NCBI GenBank assembly: GCA_907164885.2
Contig: OU015492.1
Coordinates: 197,878,960-197,942,959 of the forward strand
Direction of reading: 5' to 3'
Length of the DNA stretch: 64,000 nucleotides
DNA from: Dolomedes plantarius
Taxonomy: Eukaryota; Arthropoda; Arachnida; Araneae; Dolomedidae
Position 1 is the stretch's first letter. Every line of letters starts with the position of its first letter. Under the pieces are notes generated by a model, which ran no database searches, was not told where the DNA came from, and saw only the letters and a program-made list of their open reading frames with translations. Both the position numbers and the translations under genes were made by a program. Shown here one piece after another: positions 49,533 to 61,990 of this stretch.

Positions 49533-51061
49533 ATGGCCGCCAACACGGATCCGTGGACTAAAGAAGAAATTTTAAATTATTTCATCGACGAAGTTACAAT
49601 TCGTGAAATCTGTGGAACCACAGTCATTACTATTAGAAGAAAAGGACGTTAAAGCGGTTGACTTGTAAAGAGATAGGGGAGATAATGAGTGAGAAATGGC
49701 CTCATTACCAATCTTCTTTTACTAGCGGTAAGTAAGATTTTGCATGTCTTTTATACATTTCTTATCCGTAACAACTTAATAATTATTTATAGTATTGCCA
49801 CGTTTGATATAATTTCAAAATAATTCTATTTAATTGTGGATCTTTCGGAACTTTTCGGATCATTGATATGGATTCATATCAATTGTCATTTTTATCGCCA
49901 AACTTCGCCAATGTTTGTCAACAGAAATAATCTTCGTGCATAGGATATTGCACTGAAACAAGTTACAATTTTTTTTTCTGTATTCGGAAAACAATCAATC
50001 AGAATTTTTAATCATGTAGTAATAACTTCTTATTTAACAAAGTTAATTGTATTGAAAGCCATTAATAGTCTACCCTACTTTATCATTATTGTTCAATATT
50101 GCAAGAGATATTTTTAATGCTAAGATTTTAAGTATTGTGGTTGCATTGATTTACTGTACTGACACTAGTATTTATGGTAAGCTAAATTTACGAACTTATG
50201 GATCACTTATGATAGTAAACATTCAGTTTACATGCAACTGAATAACAACAATAATAACACTTACATTTTTGTTTAAATTTTTGAACAAAAATAAATAAAT
50301 TTCATTTTGTGTTTAAAGTTTTGTTAAAGAAATAAAACATTCTTAAAATTTGAGAGTTTTATAATTTGTGTTTTGAAAGAGAAAAATGTTTAACTTAAAA
50401 TTTTGTTACGAGTGCTTTAAAAAAAAGAAAAAAATATTTTATTTATAATTATATATATAAAATTAAGTACTATTTTATATTAGAATAATGTTTTATATTA
50501 GTTTATATATAATGTGTAATATGTATTGGTGTTTAAGTTGTATTAAATCTGTAAATATTTATCATCAGCAATAAGTTGACAATTTTGAAAATATTGGATA
50601 TATATCAAAATATCGGATATTTTCGATATTTTGGAACCCTGATCACAGCTCTCATTTTTTAATTTATTATTACATTTCAATATTCCATTTTAATGTCTAT
50701 TTTTTACAGGATACAGAAAGTGAATTTGGGGAATTTACCCAAGAATCGGTTACTGCAGTCAATGAAAATGCAGTAATGAATAGCCCCCAGACCAATAAAA
50801 GGAAAGTGATGGAAACTTCATTAATTCCCCCTAAATAAAAGGGGGGAAAGTGTGGATAAGCAAATATCCAGCACGTTGGAGCAAGTCAAGAAATTAATGG
50901 CATCTATAAATGAGGATAAAGAGAATGTCGATGATGCCTTTTTTAATTATCTGAGATGTACATTTAAAAGTTTAAAAGATGTAAACTTAAAAGAAAAGGC
51001 AAGAGTTGAAATCCAAGGTGTTATCAATAAATATTGCATGGCAGACTTGAATAATAAATAA
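49533..51061 (+). pseudogene. Harbinger Myb/SANT-MADF-like protein gene, broken
   Basis: The first exon (49533-49727) starts 'MAANTDPWTKEEILNYFIDE', the beginning of a Myb/SANT-like DNA-binding domain, and ends in 'KEIGEIMSEKWPHYQSSF' before a good donor (GTAAGT at 49728); frameshifts or a stop lie between the two parts. A last exon after the acceptor at 50707-50709 reads 'DTESEFGEFTQESV', shifts frame near 50838 at a G run, and ends 'VDDAFFNYLRCTFKSLKDV' (50940-51000), a BESS-like helix pair for protein contacts. The middle part of the domain is not found. In this superfamily the protein binds transposon DNA and carries the nuclease to it. Confidence 0.7.
50595..50641 (-). repeat. Possible hAT terminus
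   Basis: On the minus strand 'CAGGGTTCCAAAATATCG' leads into a palindromic ATATCGGATATTTTCGATAT block. This is a common hAT end, but I see no partner, and it lies inside the Harbinger element. Confidence 0.3.
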
Positions 51062-51784
51062 TTTTTTAATAATAATAAATAATTTTTTAAATAAATTTTT
51101 TACTTCATGTTTCATTTCATTGATTTCATTGACCATAATTTAATTTTACAAATAGCTGGTATGTTGCATATAACTGGTATTTATAGGTATTTTGGCATTT
51201 GAAAAATATATAGCAGTAGCATACAGCTCAGATTCAAAAAATTATAATAACTGAGAAAAAGTAATAAGAAATTATTTTCCATTTATTTATTTATGATACT
51301 ATTCCAAAATTTATTGATATATCTGAGAGTTAACCTTTTCGTAGATGTCCATTTTTTTAATATTGTGTTAGTATTTTATGTAATGTAATTATTCTAATAT
51401 TTTGAATATGAGCTGTACTAAAATCTGAATGTAATTTATCTGAATTTTTTTTTATTTCACACTTTTTTGTGCTAAGAATGTTGCTAGAAACTAATCTTTC
51501 CATTTGTACCACAAAAGATCAGATCCATATGGGTAACCCAATTTATATGGGTACAGAAAAAAGAAATCAAATTATTTTGGTACATGGCAAAGTTATGTTC
51601 TAACATAAAATAATAATGGTCGTTCTAACCCCTCTTTTGAGACTAAGTTTTCGTATGCTGTTTTCATAATTGAAACCAGTATAGTTATTATTTACAAGTT
51701 ATACAGAACAAAAAAATTTTCAATCTTAACTTTGAACAAGGTACATTTATTAAAAATTAAATTCAATGTAAATTGCACATTTGC

Positions 51785-53539
51785 TCTTGCCATGGAACAG
51801 GTTCCACATTCTATTGAAGTCAGCCTTGCATTCAATGAAAATTGCCTTGCATACTAGTGGCAAGATTCCAGAAATGGTGTTTTGAGCAATGCGAAAGTGA
51901 AAACTTAATGATTGCCACGTTTCACCTGAAAAATAAAGATAAATACTGTCAGTAAAGAATCAGACACGGGTAATGCTTAAAAGAAAAACATTTTAGCAAT
52001 TCTCTTTTAATGATCCATAGGTGTATTTTTTCATCTAAAGATCTGTCATAGTAATTTTGTTCAAAACAGAATAGTACAGAAAACATAAACAATAAAACAT
52101 CAGTTTCTAATGTGCCTAACATGCCAAATCTAACATCTAATTACAGTAGGCTCTCTGTAATCGACACAGCTTGGGACCAATGCTAGTGTGGATTATAGGT
52201 CATTCTATTGTTTATGTTTTGAAAATTGTAAGTAAAACCAATCAACAGTTTTTTTTTACAATTAATGACAAATTAAAATAACAGAAATATTATAATAAAT
52301 ATTGTACAATGATTTTATTTGAATTTATTTAAATATACAATTAATGATTTTTAAAAAAATGTCACAATATATATTTTTACATGCTAGCTATTGAATTGTC
52401 AATGATTGGCATTGAAACTTAACATCAAATTTCAATGTTTACATCTGTTATGATGTGTGGATTATAGGTGCTTGCGAATTAAAGAGAGTCTACTATATTA
52501 TATTAATTAACTATCAAATATAATATTTTCAATTTTTGCACAGTAAGCACCTACATAATAAAATGTTTATTTTAATGCAAATACATTTGTCAATTTCATG
52601 ATTATAGATTTTGTGTGACCAACTTGGTCACTTCTGGGCTAATTATCGATCAGCAACAAATTTGATTAAAATAGATTGCCATAATATATATTATATAAAT
52701 CAAAGTATTAAAACCGAAATACACTAGAATATGTAAAAGTACATGTGTATGTTAGTATCGACCATATTTATACTACCTAAAATAATTAATCCTACTTATA
52801 CTTTATTGTATGCGACTGTGTTTATATTCTACAGTCCTGCCCATCATATTCATTAAATCATGATAATGATAATCTTGTACTAGTCTTTAATATCAATATT
52901 AAGATTTTAAAAAAAAGCAATGTTTATAAAAAGTCTATATCTTTACCTGTAGCTAAATATCTGAGAGTGAGTGCCAAACGTTCACCAGGAGGAATACTGT
53001 GTCTCATTTGTGTATTTCTTTTTTGTATCAAAGGTAATACTTTTTCAAGCAAATACTCAAAAGATGCTGTATCCATCCTAATCCACCTTCTATAGCCTTC
53101 AGTATCCTAGTATTAAAAAAATAAGATATGTTTAATTTTTCATAATTGTATTTCATGTATAGAAAATTTCTATGAGCAAGATATTACAGCAACCTTTTCA
53201 AACATTTCACTAAAACCAAACAGTTGGGGAAAAAGAAATAATCCTCTTTTAGGGGACTTAAAGAAGGGTCAAATATTCTGCATAATAATTCTATAAATAT
53301 TATTTCTATAATAATTTATTAATTCTAGCAAAATTTGAAAGAAAATATCTTACCTGAAGTGCCAGTTCCCTCATCAAATTCTCATAACATCCTAGTTTAT
53401 TTCTTTTTTTTAACCATTCCCTTGTCCAAATTTTTCTTTCAGATTTTTTTCTTCTTGCAATTAATGCTGCTGTAAGGCAAATTATTTTAGCACATATCGT
53501 TTTTTTAGATGATATGCTCATAAAATTGGATGGAGCCAT
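51785..53539 (-). pseudogene. Harbinger nuclease (HARBI1-like), catalytic part lost
   Basis: Exon 1 (53539-53354, 62 codons) begins 'MAPSNFMSI'. Exon 2 (53106-52947) begins 'DTEGYRRWIRMDTASFEYLL' and ends 'PPGERLALTLRYLAT', the family's conserved block before the DDE fold. Exon 3 starts at 51925 with 'ETWQSLSFHFRIAQNTISGI' and fades at 'WNLFH' near 51800. All four splice sites obey GT/AG, and the exon 2-3 junction completes a split Gly codon. The following GAxDGKH and later Asp/Glu motifs are absent, so the catalytic domain is deleted. The open frame in three exons points to recent death. Intron 2 is enlarged by the MITE at 52144-52495. Confidence 0.88.
52144..52495. mobile_element. pogo/Tigger-like MITE (352 bp)
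   Basis: The ends 'CAGTAGGCTCTCTGTAATCG' and the inverse of 'TAGTAGACTCTCTTTAATTC' lie next to TA on both sides. 'gtggattataggt' is repeated inside both ends. Such CAGTAGNCTCTC termini are typical of Tigger elements. No ORF. Confidence 0.75.
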
Positions 53540-54141
53540 GATTTGAATAGGTTATGTCCGAGTGAGCAATCAATTCGTAATACATGCGCTAAGAAATTTG
53601 TATGCTATGCCTGAAGCCTAATGGTCGATAACAGGATTGGTACGGTAACCCGTCCACTTCGGTTTGCGAATCCGTTTGTCAAACTCCAGCAACCCTTCAC
53701 AGACCCTCCGCGAGGAGAAATGCTTGACGAAAAGCTTAAAGTTTCACCAAATTCTTCAGTGTGATACGGGTTTAACAAATAACTATAGCGCTCTGTATGA
53801 ACATATATAATTGTTTCGATCCATATAAAAGGTCTGAGATTATTTTCAACTTTTTAATACTGCTTACTATTGATGGAATTGAAATCATATAAACCAGTAG
53901 TGTTCAAACTGTGGGTTGCTAAAAAATGGAAAGTGTCATGTATAGTCTGAAGTAAATTTATATCTTATTGAAATATTTAAATAAAAAATCTGCTTTAAAT
54001 TTTCTAGAATTCCCTATTTTTAATATTTTTAATCATATGTTTTTATATGTTAAAAAATATGTGTTATGATATTGTTAAATACGATGTCAAAAAGTCTTAA
54101 CTTGTGAAGTTCACTTGTTTTACCTTATTTTAGGTAATATA

Positions 54142-55354
54142 CACTGAAGTGCCACTGAATTAGGGATAGCAAAGCCTATGCAAATTGTGTAGCGCTGCGC
54201 ATCATGTTTGCGCAAGTGAGGGCGCTGTGGTAACTGCATATATAGCGCGTACTGTGATTGTTCTGAATTAATTGTTGGAATTGCCAGTAAGGGTAAACTG
54301 CCTGATTTAGACGCCTTCGATCGCGGACAAATCGTAGGTGCGCGACGCATGGGCCATTCAATTTCCGAAATCGTCAGACAGCTAGGATTTTCAAGGTCGA
54401 CAGTGTCAAGAGTATACCAAGAATACATGGAAAAAAAACTAGCGATTGGGCAAACTGCAAAGGACAATTAGCCTTGACAATGCGTGGTGACAGACGGCTC
54501 AGGCCTATTGTACGTAGCCAGCGAAGCCAAACATTAGCTCAAATTACCACCCAGTTTAATGACGGTGCCAGTCGTATAGTCAGTAAACGGACTGTGCAAC
54601 GCTCGCTTCATCGTATGGGTTTCGGGAGCCGTCGACCTACGAGAGTACCATTGCTCTATACTCGCCATCGGGCTGCACGTCTTGTCTGGGCAAGAGGGCA
54701 CAGAGACTGGAGTGTAGAAGACTGGAAACGAGTAGCATGGAGTGATGAGTCTCGATTCCGACTACTTTACGCCGACGGGAGGCTGAGAATATGGCGTCAG
54801 GCTCATGAAGCCATGGATCCTGCATGCCTGGCTGGAACTGTACAAGGGCATGGTGGCTCAATCATGGTCTGGGGTGTTTTTTCGTGGCACAGTTTGGGAT
54901 CTTTGGTGCGTGTACCAACCTCCCTCAATGCAATTCGGTACGTAGAGTTGCTGGGTGATCACCTCCATCCGTTTATGCTGTTCTGTTATCCGCGGGGTAA
55001 TGGAGTTTTCCAGCAAGACAACTGTACCTCTCACAAGTCCCAGTTGGCTACTGGCTGGTTGGATGAGCATTCCTCTGACTTCTCTGTCATGAATTGGCCA
55101 CCTAGAAGCCCAGACTTAAATTCTATTGAGCATCTTTGGGATGTTTTGGAACAAGGCGTGAAAGGCCATCACATAGCACCAAAGAACCTTACTGAATTAT
55201 GGACAGCTTTAGCCAATATTTGGCAAACCATTCCCGTGGAACGTTTCCAGAAACTTGTTGAATCTATGCCTCGCCGTGTGGCAGCCGTTATCAAGGCCAG
55301 AGGAGGCCCAACTCGTTACTAGGTAGATATCCCTAATTCAGTGGCACTTCAGTG
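54142..55354 (+). mobile_element. Tc1-like transposon (1213 bp), second family
   Basis: The termini 'CACTGAAGTGCCACTGAATT' and its inverse are nearly identical and flanked by TA (54140-54141 and 55355-55356). Ends and protein differ from the 17.6/25.7/40.1 kb family. Confidence 0.93.
54285..55322 (+). pseudogene. Tc1-like transposase, one frameshift
   Basis: The first part (about 54295-54440) encodes the HTH: 'AFDRGQIVGARRMGHSISEI' and 'GFSRSTVSRVYQEYMEKK'. An A run at 54431-54438 then shifts the frame by one base. The remaining 282 codons from 54474 are open to the stop at 55320-55322. They contain 'WSDESRFRL' (Asp 91), 'FQQDNCTSH' (Asp 182), 'LNSIEHLWD' (Glu 219) and the C-terminal 'SMPRRVAAVIKARGG'. 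By count 36 residues lie between the second Asp and the Glu. All catalytic residues are present, so the single slip and the unclear start ATG are the main defects. Confidence 0.92.
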
Positions 55355-55369
55355 TATATATTAAGCAAT

Positions 55370-55832
55370 GAACGCACTGCAAACGAGATACACGACGAGG
55401 TTTCTTAGAGTAAAATTCATTTATTACAAAAAGTATTAGGCAATATAATTACTGTACTCATTGCTAGCAGGCAGCGTGAGAATTAACGCGATTGTAGCTA
55501 TATTACGGAAAGCCTGCCAGAAATCAGCTTCGCCACTACTTGTAAATTCGCCACACTAAACTTTCTGTCTTAACTTTATCACGATGAACAATAGCTAACT
55601 TCAAAATGCCTTCGATGAGCTTGGCAATGTCCAACTGTGTGCTCGAGATCAACGATAAACCGATCTTTTTCTTCTTCAAATTTTCCGTTCGTTGCTCACC
55701 TCTATCCGACCTTGCCTCGTGGCGTCTCTCGACTGTCGCGAGTGTACGCTATCCACGAAGTTTCCCATCTAGTAGAAAAGCGCCGATCATTTGCATTCGT
55801 GCTTGTTTCTTATTCGAATCGTTTAACATAAA
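55370..55832 (-). repeat. LTR-like block
   Basis: This stretch is GC-richer than its surroundings. Read on the minus strand it opens with TG ('tgttaaacgattcg') and has AATAAATG (about 55420) close to its end, as in an LTR with a polyadenylation site. The plus-strand ORFs at 55606-55848 have no motif. I could not fix a target duplication. Confidence 0.3.
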
Positions 55833-56159
55833 CAGAAATTTACTTTAACTGGAGAGGGATTAGTTTGGAATCAATTCCTCCCAAACTGTTTAATAAAAAC
55901 TCCTTCAGCAAAAGACTATACTTACATTAGTTTACTTCTACCTATTTGTGTGAGTTTTTGAGCCTGGGTTTGAATCTGTATTTTTAAAATAGTTTGTGAA
56001 AATTTGCATAGATATTTTTCTTTTCTTTTGTTTGCATTTTCCTATTTTTTTAAAAATTTTGCCTCTACCAAAAATTTTTCGTTGGGGGTCAAGTGATTTA
56101 ATATTTTCCATTCAAAGAAAGTGGGTCACGGTCGAAAAAAAGTGCCAGATTGCACATTG

Positions 56160-57303
56160 CAAACGCCTAAATCTAGTCTTTTTTTCATTTGCATTCAATG
56201 TATTCCAGTTAAATGAGCAGAAAAATGGCTAGTACTGCCATCTGTTATCAGTTTAATGAAGTAAAAACATTTTTCAACCTTTAATTGGAAAAAAATTTTC
56301 AAGATTATTTAGGTTAAAAACAATCGGGAAAAAAATCTGCATCGTGTAAGCGGTGGAGGTGGTTGCCGGTGAAAGGGTTAAAGTGTCTCACTTAAGATTC
56401 TTGACCAAATTTTCCAACTCTTTTCTCTCTATTGAAGATTGTGAGAACTACCTAATTTTATTTAAATTCACTACCTTCTTTAAATTATTGAGAATTTAAT
56501 GTTTCGTATTTTATATTCCATTTAAAAATGAATTATTTTCATAATTTCGAAGTCTCTATAATAAAGAAATGAAAAAAATAAATTTGTATATATTTATGCC
56601 GTAATGAGCATACGTATTCTTTTTAGCATCGCACAAAATAACAAGAAATAGATAACAGTGACTTCCGGTAATATAAGAAATAATAACTTACTTCTGGGAA
56701 ACGGTAAATTAAAAATTCAGTGTTTTCCTAGTGATTATAGTGAAATACACAGACTAAGGTATAAAACCGAAAAAAGTGTATACGCTGTTATTTCTAAACA
56801 CTGAATGTTAAAGCTAAAAGACCGAGGGTATCGCATATTTAATAAGTAGTAATCATAAAAAAATCATAAACATTTGGGAGAAATTTCAGATCTCATTATT
56901 TTTTGAATATCTGTATATTAAGAAATCAAATCACGATGAGCTTTTTCATCAGGAAAAAAGTAATTGTGTTATGGAAATAACATAATTTAAGATCTGTAAT
57001 AACTAAATTGCAAAAGTTATAAAAATGTTATTTTATCAGGAAAATATGGTTATAGTGGGAATTTACTGAGTCTACAAGGTTGTTGATGATGGTTGAAGTT
57101 AAAAAATTTTAGAGATCGAAGACACTTTAGAGATCGAAGTAGGGGTCCTTTAAAAGAAGAGGAATATGGACTTTCAGAAGCCGAATAAATATTCTAGGGT
57201 TTTTCAGCAGCGAAGCAATTTCACAAGAAAATGCCGGTCCTTCCTTTACGTATTATTTATTCAAAGAAAATATAAATATAAGTAAGAAACAATTTAAGGA
57301 TTT
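56160..57303. other. No recognised feature
   Basis: AT-rich. A 'ccggtgaaagggttaa' at 56372-56387 could be one end of a TTAA element; no partner is seen. Confidence 0.4.
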
Positions 57304-57307
57304 TTAA

Positions 57308-57975
57308 GGTGACAAGGGACCTTCAAACTCGAATTTTTTAATTTTTCATTATTTTACTCTGATATACAAAATGAGAATAATTAATTTTCTTTCCTACCAA
57401 ATTGAAGACAATTTGAATTCACAAATAAGTATTTTGTGGAAGAGTAAGATTTGTTTATCAAAAATTTCTTCAAAAAATGTTAGAACTTTTCAAAATGCTC
57501 CATGCGAATTACTTTTCTTTTGACTTCTTCCAAATTACTCAGAATTGTTAATTGAAGTGTTTTCCACAAACCTGTGCATCATTATTTGAAACCACAAATA
57601 TTTTCCAAATTTATAGACCATGAAATAAAGCGAAAACATAAAGAAAACAAAAGGCAGATTTAAAAATAATTATTTATGGCTTTAGAGTCGTACAAAAAAA
57701 ATATCATTGCACAATTATGTTTATATGTACAGTAAACTTATATTAAAAAAAATGAGGTTTTTAAATAATATGGAATGCACTTAGAACATTTTTGAGAAAA
57801 GCTAATAAATTTTGAAAATTTTTTTGAAAACCAGTCAATATTCTGCCAAAGAATCCTTATTTTGAATTCTAAGGGTCTTCAATGTAGTAAAAAAGAATAC
57901 AAATTATTTTCTTTTTTGGGTACAAAGTTAAAAACTGAAAATTCAAATATTCGAGTTTGAAAGTAACTTGTCCCC
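57308..57975. mobile_element. TTAA-flanked MITE, family A, copy 3 (668 bp)
   Basis: It starts 'GGTGACAAGGGACCTTCAAA' after TTAA (57304-57307) and ends with the inverse of 'GGGGACAAGTTACTTTCAAA' before TTAA (57976-57979). The whole length follows copies 1 and 2 ('gtattttgtggaagaataag'-like, 'aatgtagtaaaaaag'). Confidence 0.88.
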
Positions 57976-57979
57976 TTAA

Positions 57980-60900
57980 CCGATTTGTATGACCACACAA
58001 AATAAGACGTTATTAATGAGGTTTTATAACTGAACTGTATTCGTACTACATATTAGGTGTCATACTATTTTTGCAACTTCTGCGATTGTCATATTTTTGT
58101 GCGAGATGAAAATAAAAAAAAATATGGTTCCAAAAAGAAGTTTATGCTAGCAAAATTTTTAATTAATTAGATTCATAATTGTTTATTTGTCAAGACCTTT
58201 TTACAACATATATACTCTCTAGGGATAAAGTGGTCAGAAAAGCATATCAGAACTATACATATAACTTTGGGATTGAACCGTTATACATATATAATAATTA
58301 TTTTGAACTTAGTAAAATGTGGGGTGTTCCGAATAAAAATCATTGCGAACATTACAATATACGGTCATTTGAATACAAACTAATTATTAATGATAATTTT
58401 GACTTATCTATACCATATGATATTTTGGAATTTCATTTATGCGTACAAAATCATTGAAAACGGAAGAGACCATGGGACATTTATGTAAAATTATGATAAG
58501 AACGACAACAAAATCATTATGTTCTTTAAAATTCAAGGTGTGTCAGCATTCCTTTTTTTCTAGTCCTTGTAATATAACCTGATGATTTTTAGTCCTGGTG
58601 GACTGGATACACTGTGTTGAACCATTTGTTGAAGATCTGTATATCTCAGTAAGATCTATGATGAATCCATTCGTAACCAAGAACTAATTTTTGAAGACTT
58701 CTTTTTTTTAATTTTTCAAACTCAAAGCATTGATTAAAAAGGCCCTGTCTTCTATCTCAATCTCTGTTCTGGGACAGTAAAAGCATCTTGTAGATTTTTT
58801 TTTCAAAATGTTATCTCTTTCTTCCTTTATCTTTTGTCTGTTTTCTCTTTGTCTTTAATGCCGTTTCTCCCTGTCTTTTATTTTCTAAAATCCTGTCATC
58901 TAAGAGTTCCGATTATAGCTTCACTTATTGGATGACATTAAAATAACTGCTACTGAATATGATCTAATCATCATGTGCTCCGTGCACCATGTCATCAGTG
59001 CTTCTGAATTTTCATTACTTTTCACATTCCTAATTATTTGTCACCTTTGTTCGGCTGCTCCTTGCGGTAACCCCATTAACAGCGGAGTTAGTCTCCTAAA
59101 CGACGCAATTTTCGTTTTCCAATATGCTTAGGCTCCAATCTGCATTTTAAGCTCCAGGTAGAACCTACGATCTCTTGTTAGATATCTCCATAAATTTTCG
59201 ATACTCCCATAGTCCTTTTTCCCCTTTTTATACTGGCATTTACCCTTTTTATACTGGGTTTAACAAATCCTAACAAATTTTACGTGTAGCTATTCTCCAT
59301 ATACTGTACCTTCTTCAAAACCTTAAGCCCCATAGCTGGGAGATGTAGTTAAATTTTGAGCCTTATATATACCGCTATTTACTACATCCCTTGATGCATG
59401 TTTTCAAAGCACTAAACCCTGAATCTCTTTATGTTGGGTATTAAGAAATAATTAACTGGAACTGAGATAGGAGATCTCTGAGTTGTTTTGAAAGTCTTCT
59501 CACATTCTGAAGTACATAATAGGATATAAGACACTATAGTGGATGGTGTATTCAAGTCAGATGAAAATTGTCTCACTTTTATCATTAACGTTCCAACGTC
59601 TTTATCAACTATACTTTAGTCAGAGACTCAATTTGCATGTAGATATCTATTAAACAAATTCAGCGAGGGACGTTTCCAGCAATAATTATTTATTTTAAAT
59701 ATTATTCCATTTTATATAACCTTTAAAACATTTGCATGACAAATACCCATAAAGAGATTAAAATGAACTATTTAATGCGTAAATGTACGCAGCTTTATGT
59801 ATTCATGTATTCACATCTGTTAAAGTTTTGTTTTGCCTGTGAGAACTGTTGAAGTTCATACGATGGTTTTTACACTTTATTGAAAATGGTATTCAAGATA
59901 AAAAAAATTGTCGGCACTAAGTATTAAATTTTTTAACTCATAGCTAACAATATTTAGAAAAAAACATCCATTGAGAAATGATAAAAAGTGTTATATGAAT
60001 AATTAAGAAGTTGTAATTCATGAACGAATTGAACTTCAGATAGAAAATACAACATGATAATGTTGGAAGGTATGTTTTTAAGAAAAGAATAAACGTGTGT
60101 AAAATGAAAATATTTCTCATAGAGAAAAACATTTCTTTTGACTGTATAATATCTAAATTATTTAGATGATTTGGATGAACTGTTTCATTTATCAAGAAAT
60201 ATTCTTTGTATACAAAATGTACTTTAGTCAGTGTTTCACTAGAATGTTTTCGAACAATGAACAGAATTTTCCGATGCGATAGTTTTGTAACTTCCATTCC
60301 CATTAGTAATTAGCCTCTGCAGGTATTAAAATTTGTTACATTTCATTTGAACTGTACTAAAAGAAATGTAACAGTAGAAGATAGTTTCAAAGCATAGTTG
60401 TGAACTATATTTATTTGAAGTTTAAAATTATACAGTTCATTGTTTCGAAATTTGAAATCTGCATATATGTGCTACATGAGCAAAATAAGCATTTAGAACT
60501 GAAATGAGAAATTCTAATTTCCTATTATTAAAATGCTTTGTTCTTCTTAAAACTTTATCTCTCTGGAAATGGGTCTCTGTATTACATTTCAGCATATTTC
60601 AAAGGAACTTTGTTTCAGAAACGCAAATTGAAAATTTTGGTCAATACTATACCAAATGTTTTTAACAGAATTTATTATTTTTCAACTAATGCGACCTATA
60701 GCTTTCATGCATACCCATTTTAAGAGCTGTATAGAACTGGGATTTCTTTTCTTATTCTCTCTTGTCATTTAGGACTGCCCTAGTTATATCGATTAGCTTT
60801 TGTTATCGCAGTGTTAATATAACATGCCCTTTTTTAAGCTGGTAGTTACTTTAACAGAGATCTTAAGGCTCTAAATATTCTAAAAAAAAAATGGATATTT

Positions 60901-61752
60901 AATATTTTACAATGGGAGGATTTTAAAAGCAGCCAAATTTTCTTCTTTCTACTATTTATTTTTGTCTTTAAACTTTTCTATTCACCACTATGAATTTTCA
61001 TCAATCTCCCGTAATTGTGAGTCGATATCGTTACTCAATACAACTCGCGTAATGTTTTCATACTATTCAGAAAATGTATCAGCTTTATAAATTAACTTCG
61101 ATTATTAGCAAATTCGATTATTAGCAAGTATGTTCCTTTTTTATTTCATATTTATGCTATTTTATTGAGCCTTTATAAAAGGAAGGGCCTATTTTATAGA
61201 CAGAGTGACTTTTTTCGTACTCTCTACTATGTAATTTTTTCCTGCATATGCAGTTTTTTTGGTTCATTGACCATCCGTGTGGCTATTTAACGATAGTCTT
61301 ATCCACAGGTTTTTCTTATCAACTTTATTGTGGATTATTTTACTCATGGCAAGATTCTTCTATTGTGGATATTAGATTTTATTATCACGGAAGGGAATGA
61401 ATTCCTGTTCTTGCATCTTATGTTCCAATTCCAGTTGACAGAGTGAAACGACGTGCGAGTCATTCTTTATTCCCTTATGGTTATAATAATTTAAGAAAAA
61501 TCACCTGCATAAGATTCTTGGACTATTAAGAAAATGTTGCAGAATATAACTATATAAATATAACTAATTCGTCTTTCAGCACGTACGTATGTTGCTTGTT
61601 TCTCTGATATTAGTGTGTTGCTGAGCATGTCTGTCACTGCATAATGTTCTTGGACTATTAAGCTTATGTTCCAGACTTTATTAATAATCATAACAAATTA
61701 TTATTATAGCACGTATGTTCCTTGTACGTCTCCTATTATTTTGTTACAGAAG
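57980..61752. other. Mostly unique AT-rich stretch
   Basis: A 92-codon plus ORF (58179-58457) has balanced composition ('RKAYQNYTYNFGIEPLYIY' within it), but no known domain and no visible splice context. The 119-codon minus ORF (59944-60303) is Phe/Ile/Leu-rich as expected from AT-rich noise. Near 61514 and 61643 a block 'ttcttggactattaag' with a following 'cacgtatgttcctt'-like part occurs twice. Confidence 0.4.
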
Positions 61753-61990
61753 GGTCTGAGGTAGCCTAGTGGTCTTTGGGTGGAGGGTGTTCAGCTCGAA
61801 TCCCAACAAATTCCATTAAATACCCTCGTGTCTAGGCCATATATGGGGACGTTAAACTCATAGACAGGAAAGATCTTCCACTTGGGCAGTTGGTGAGAGA
61901 AGGTTCGAACTCTCCAGATCTCGTCCCCGGGAATGATTGTTCAAAATTGAGGTGGCATCAGGTGGTGGTGTTGGTATACATGTACGGTCC
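61753..61990 (+). repeat. tRNA-derived SINE
   Basis: The head 'GAGGTAGCCTAGTGG' matches a polymerase III A box (TRGYNNARNNG), and about 40 bases on 'GCTCGAATCCC' matches a B box with one mismatch. A second B-box-like 'GGTTCGAACTC' sits at about 61902. The sequence is GC-richer than its flanks. It shows no intact tRNA fold, so it is a SINE and not a tRNA gene. The tail and end are unclear. Confidence 0.6.

Larger units (their letters stand above)
49291..53772. mobile_element. PIF/Harbinger-type transposon (4482 bp)
   Basis: Both ends carry CCCGTATCACACT followed by RAAG in inverted orientation ('TGCCCGTATCACACTAAAG' left). Flanks are TAA (49288-49290 and 53773-53775), a 3-bp target of the PIF/Harbinger kind. 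It encodes a Myb/SANT-like protein on the plus strand and a HARBI1-like nuclease on the minus strand, the normal two-gene set in convergent order. A pogo-like MITE is inserted in the nuclease intron. Confidence 0.85.
53895..56159. mobile_element. hAT relic with nested Tc1 and LTR-like block
   Basis: The left end 'CAGTAGTGTTCAAACTGTGG' and following 200 bases resemble those of 13138; the right part (55975-56140, with 'aaagaaagtgggtcacggtc') resembles 14190-14320. The last bases are degraded and no good 8-bp duplication is visible. Its own sequence is only about 0.6 kb. Confidence 0.6.

Noticed and set aside
59944..60303. 119-codon minus-strand ORF
   Set aside because: Composition (Phe, Ile, Leu, Asn, Lys) is what AT-rich DNA yields by chance; no domain or splice context.
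61753..61820. Possible tRNA gene
   Set aside because: A and B boxes are present but no cloverleaf with paired acceptor ends could be made; a SINE explains it better.
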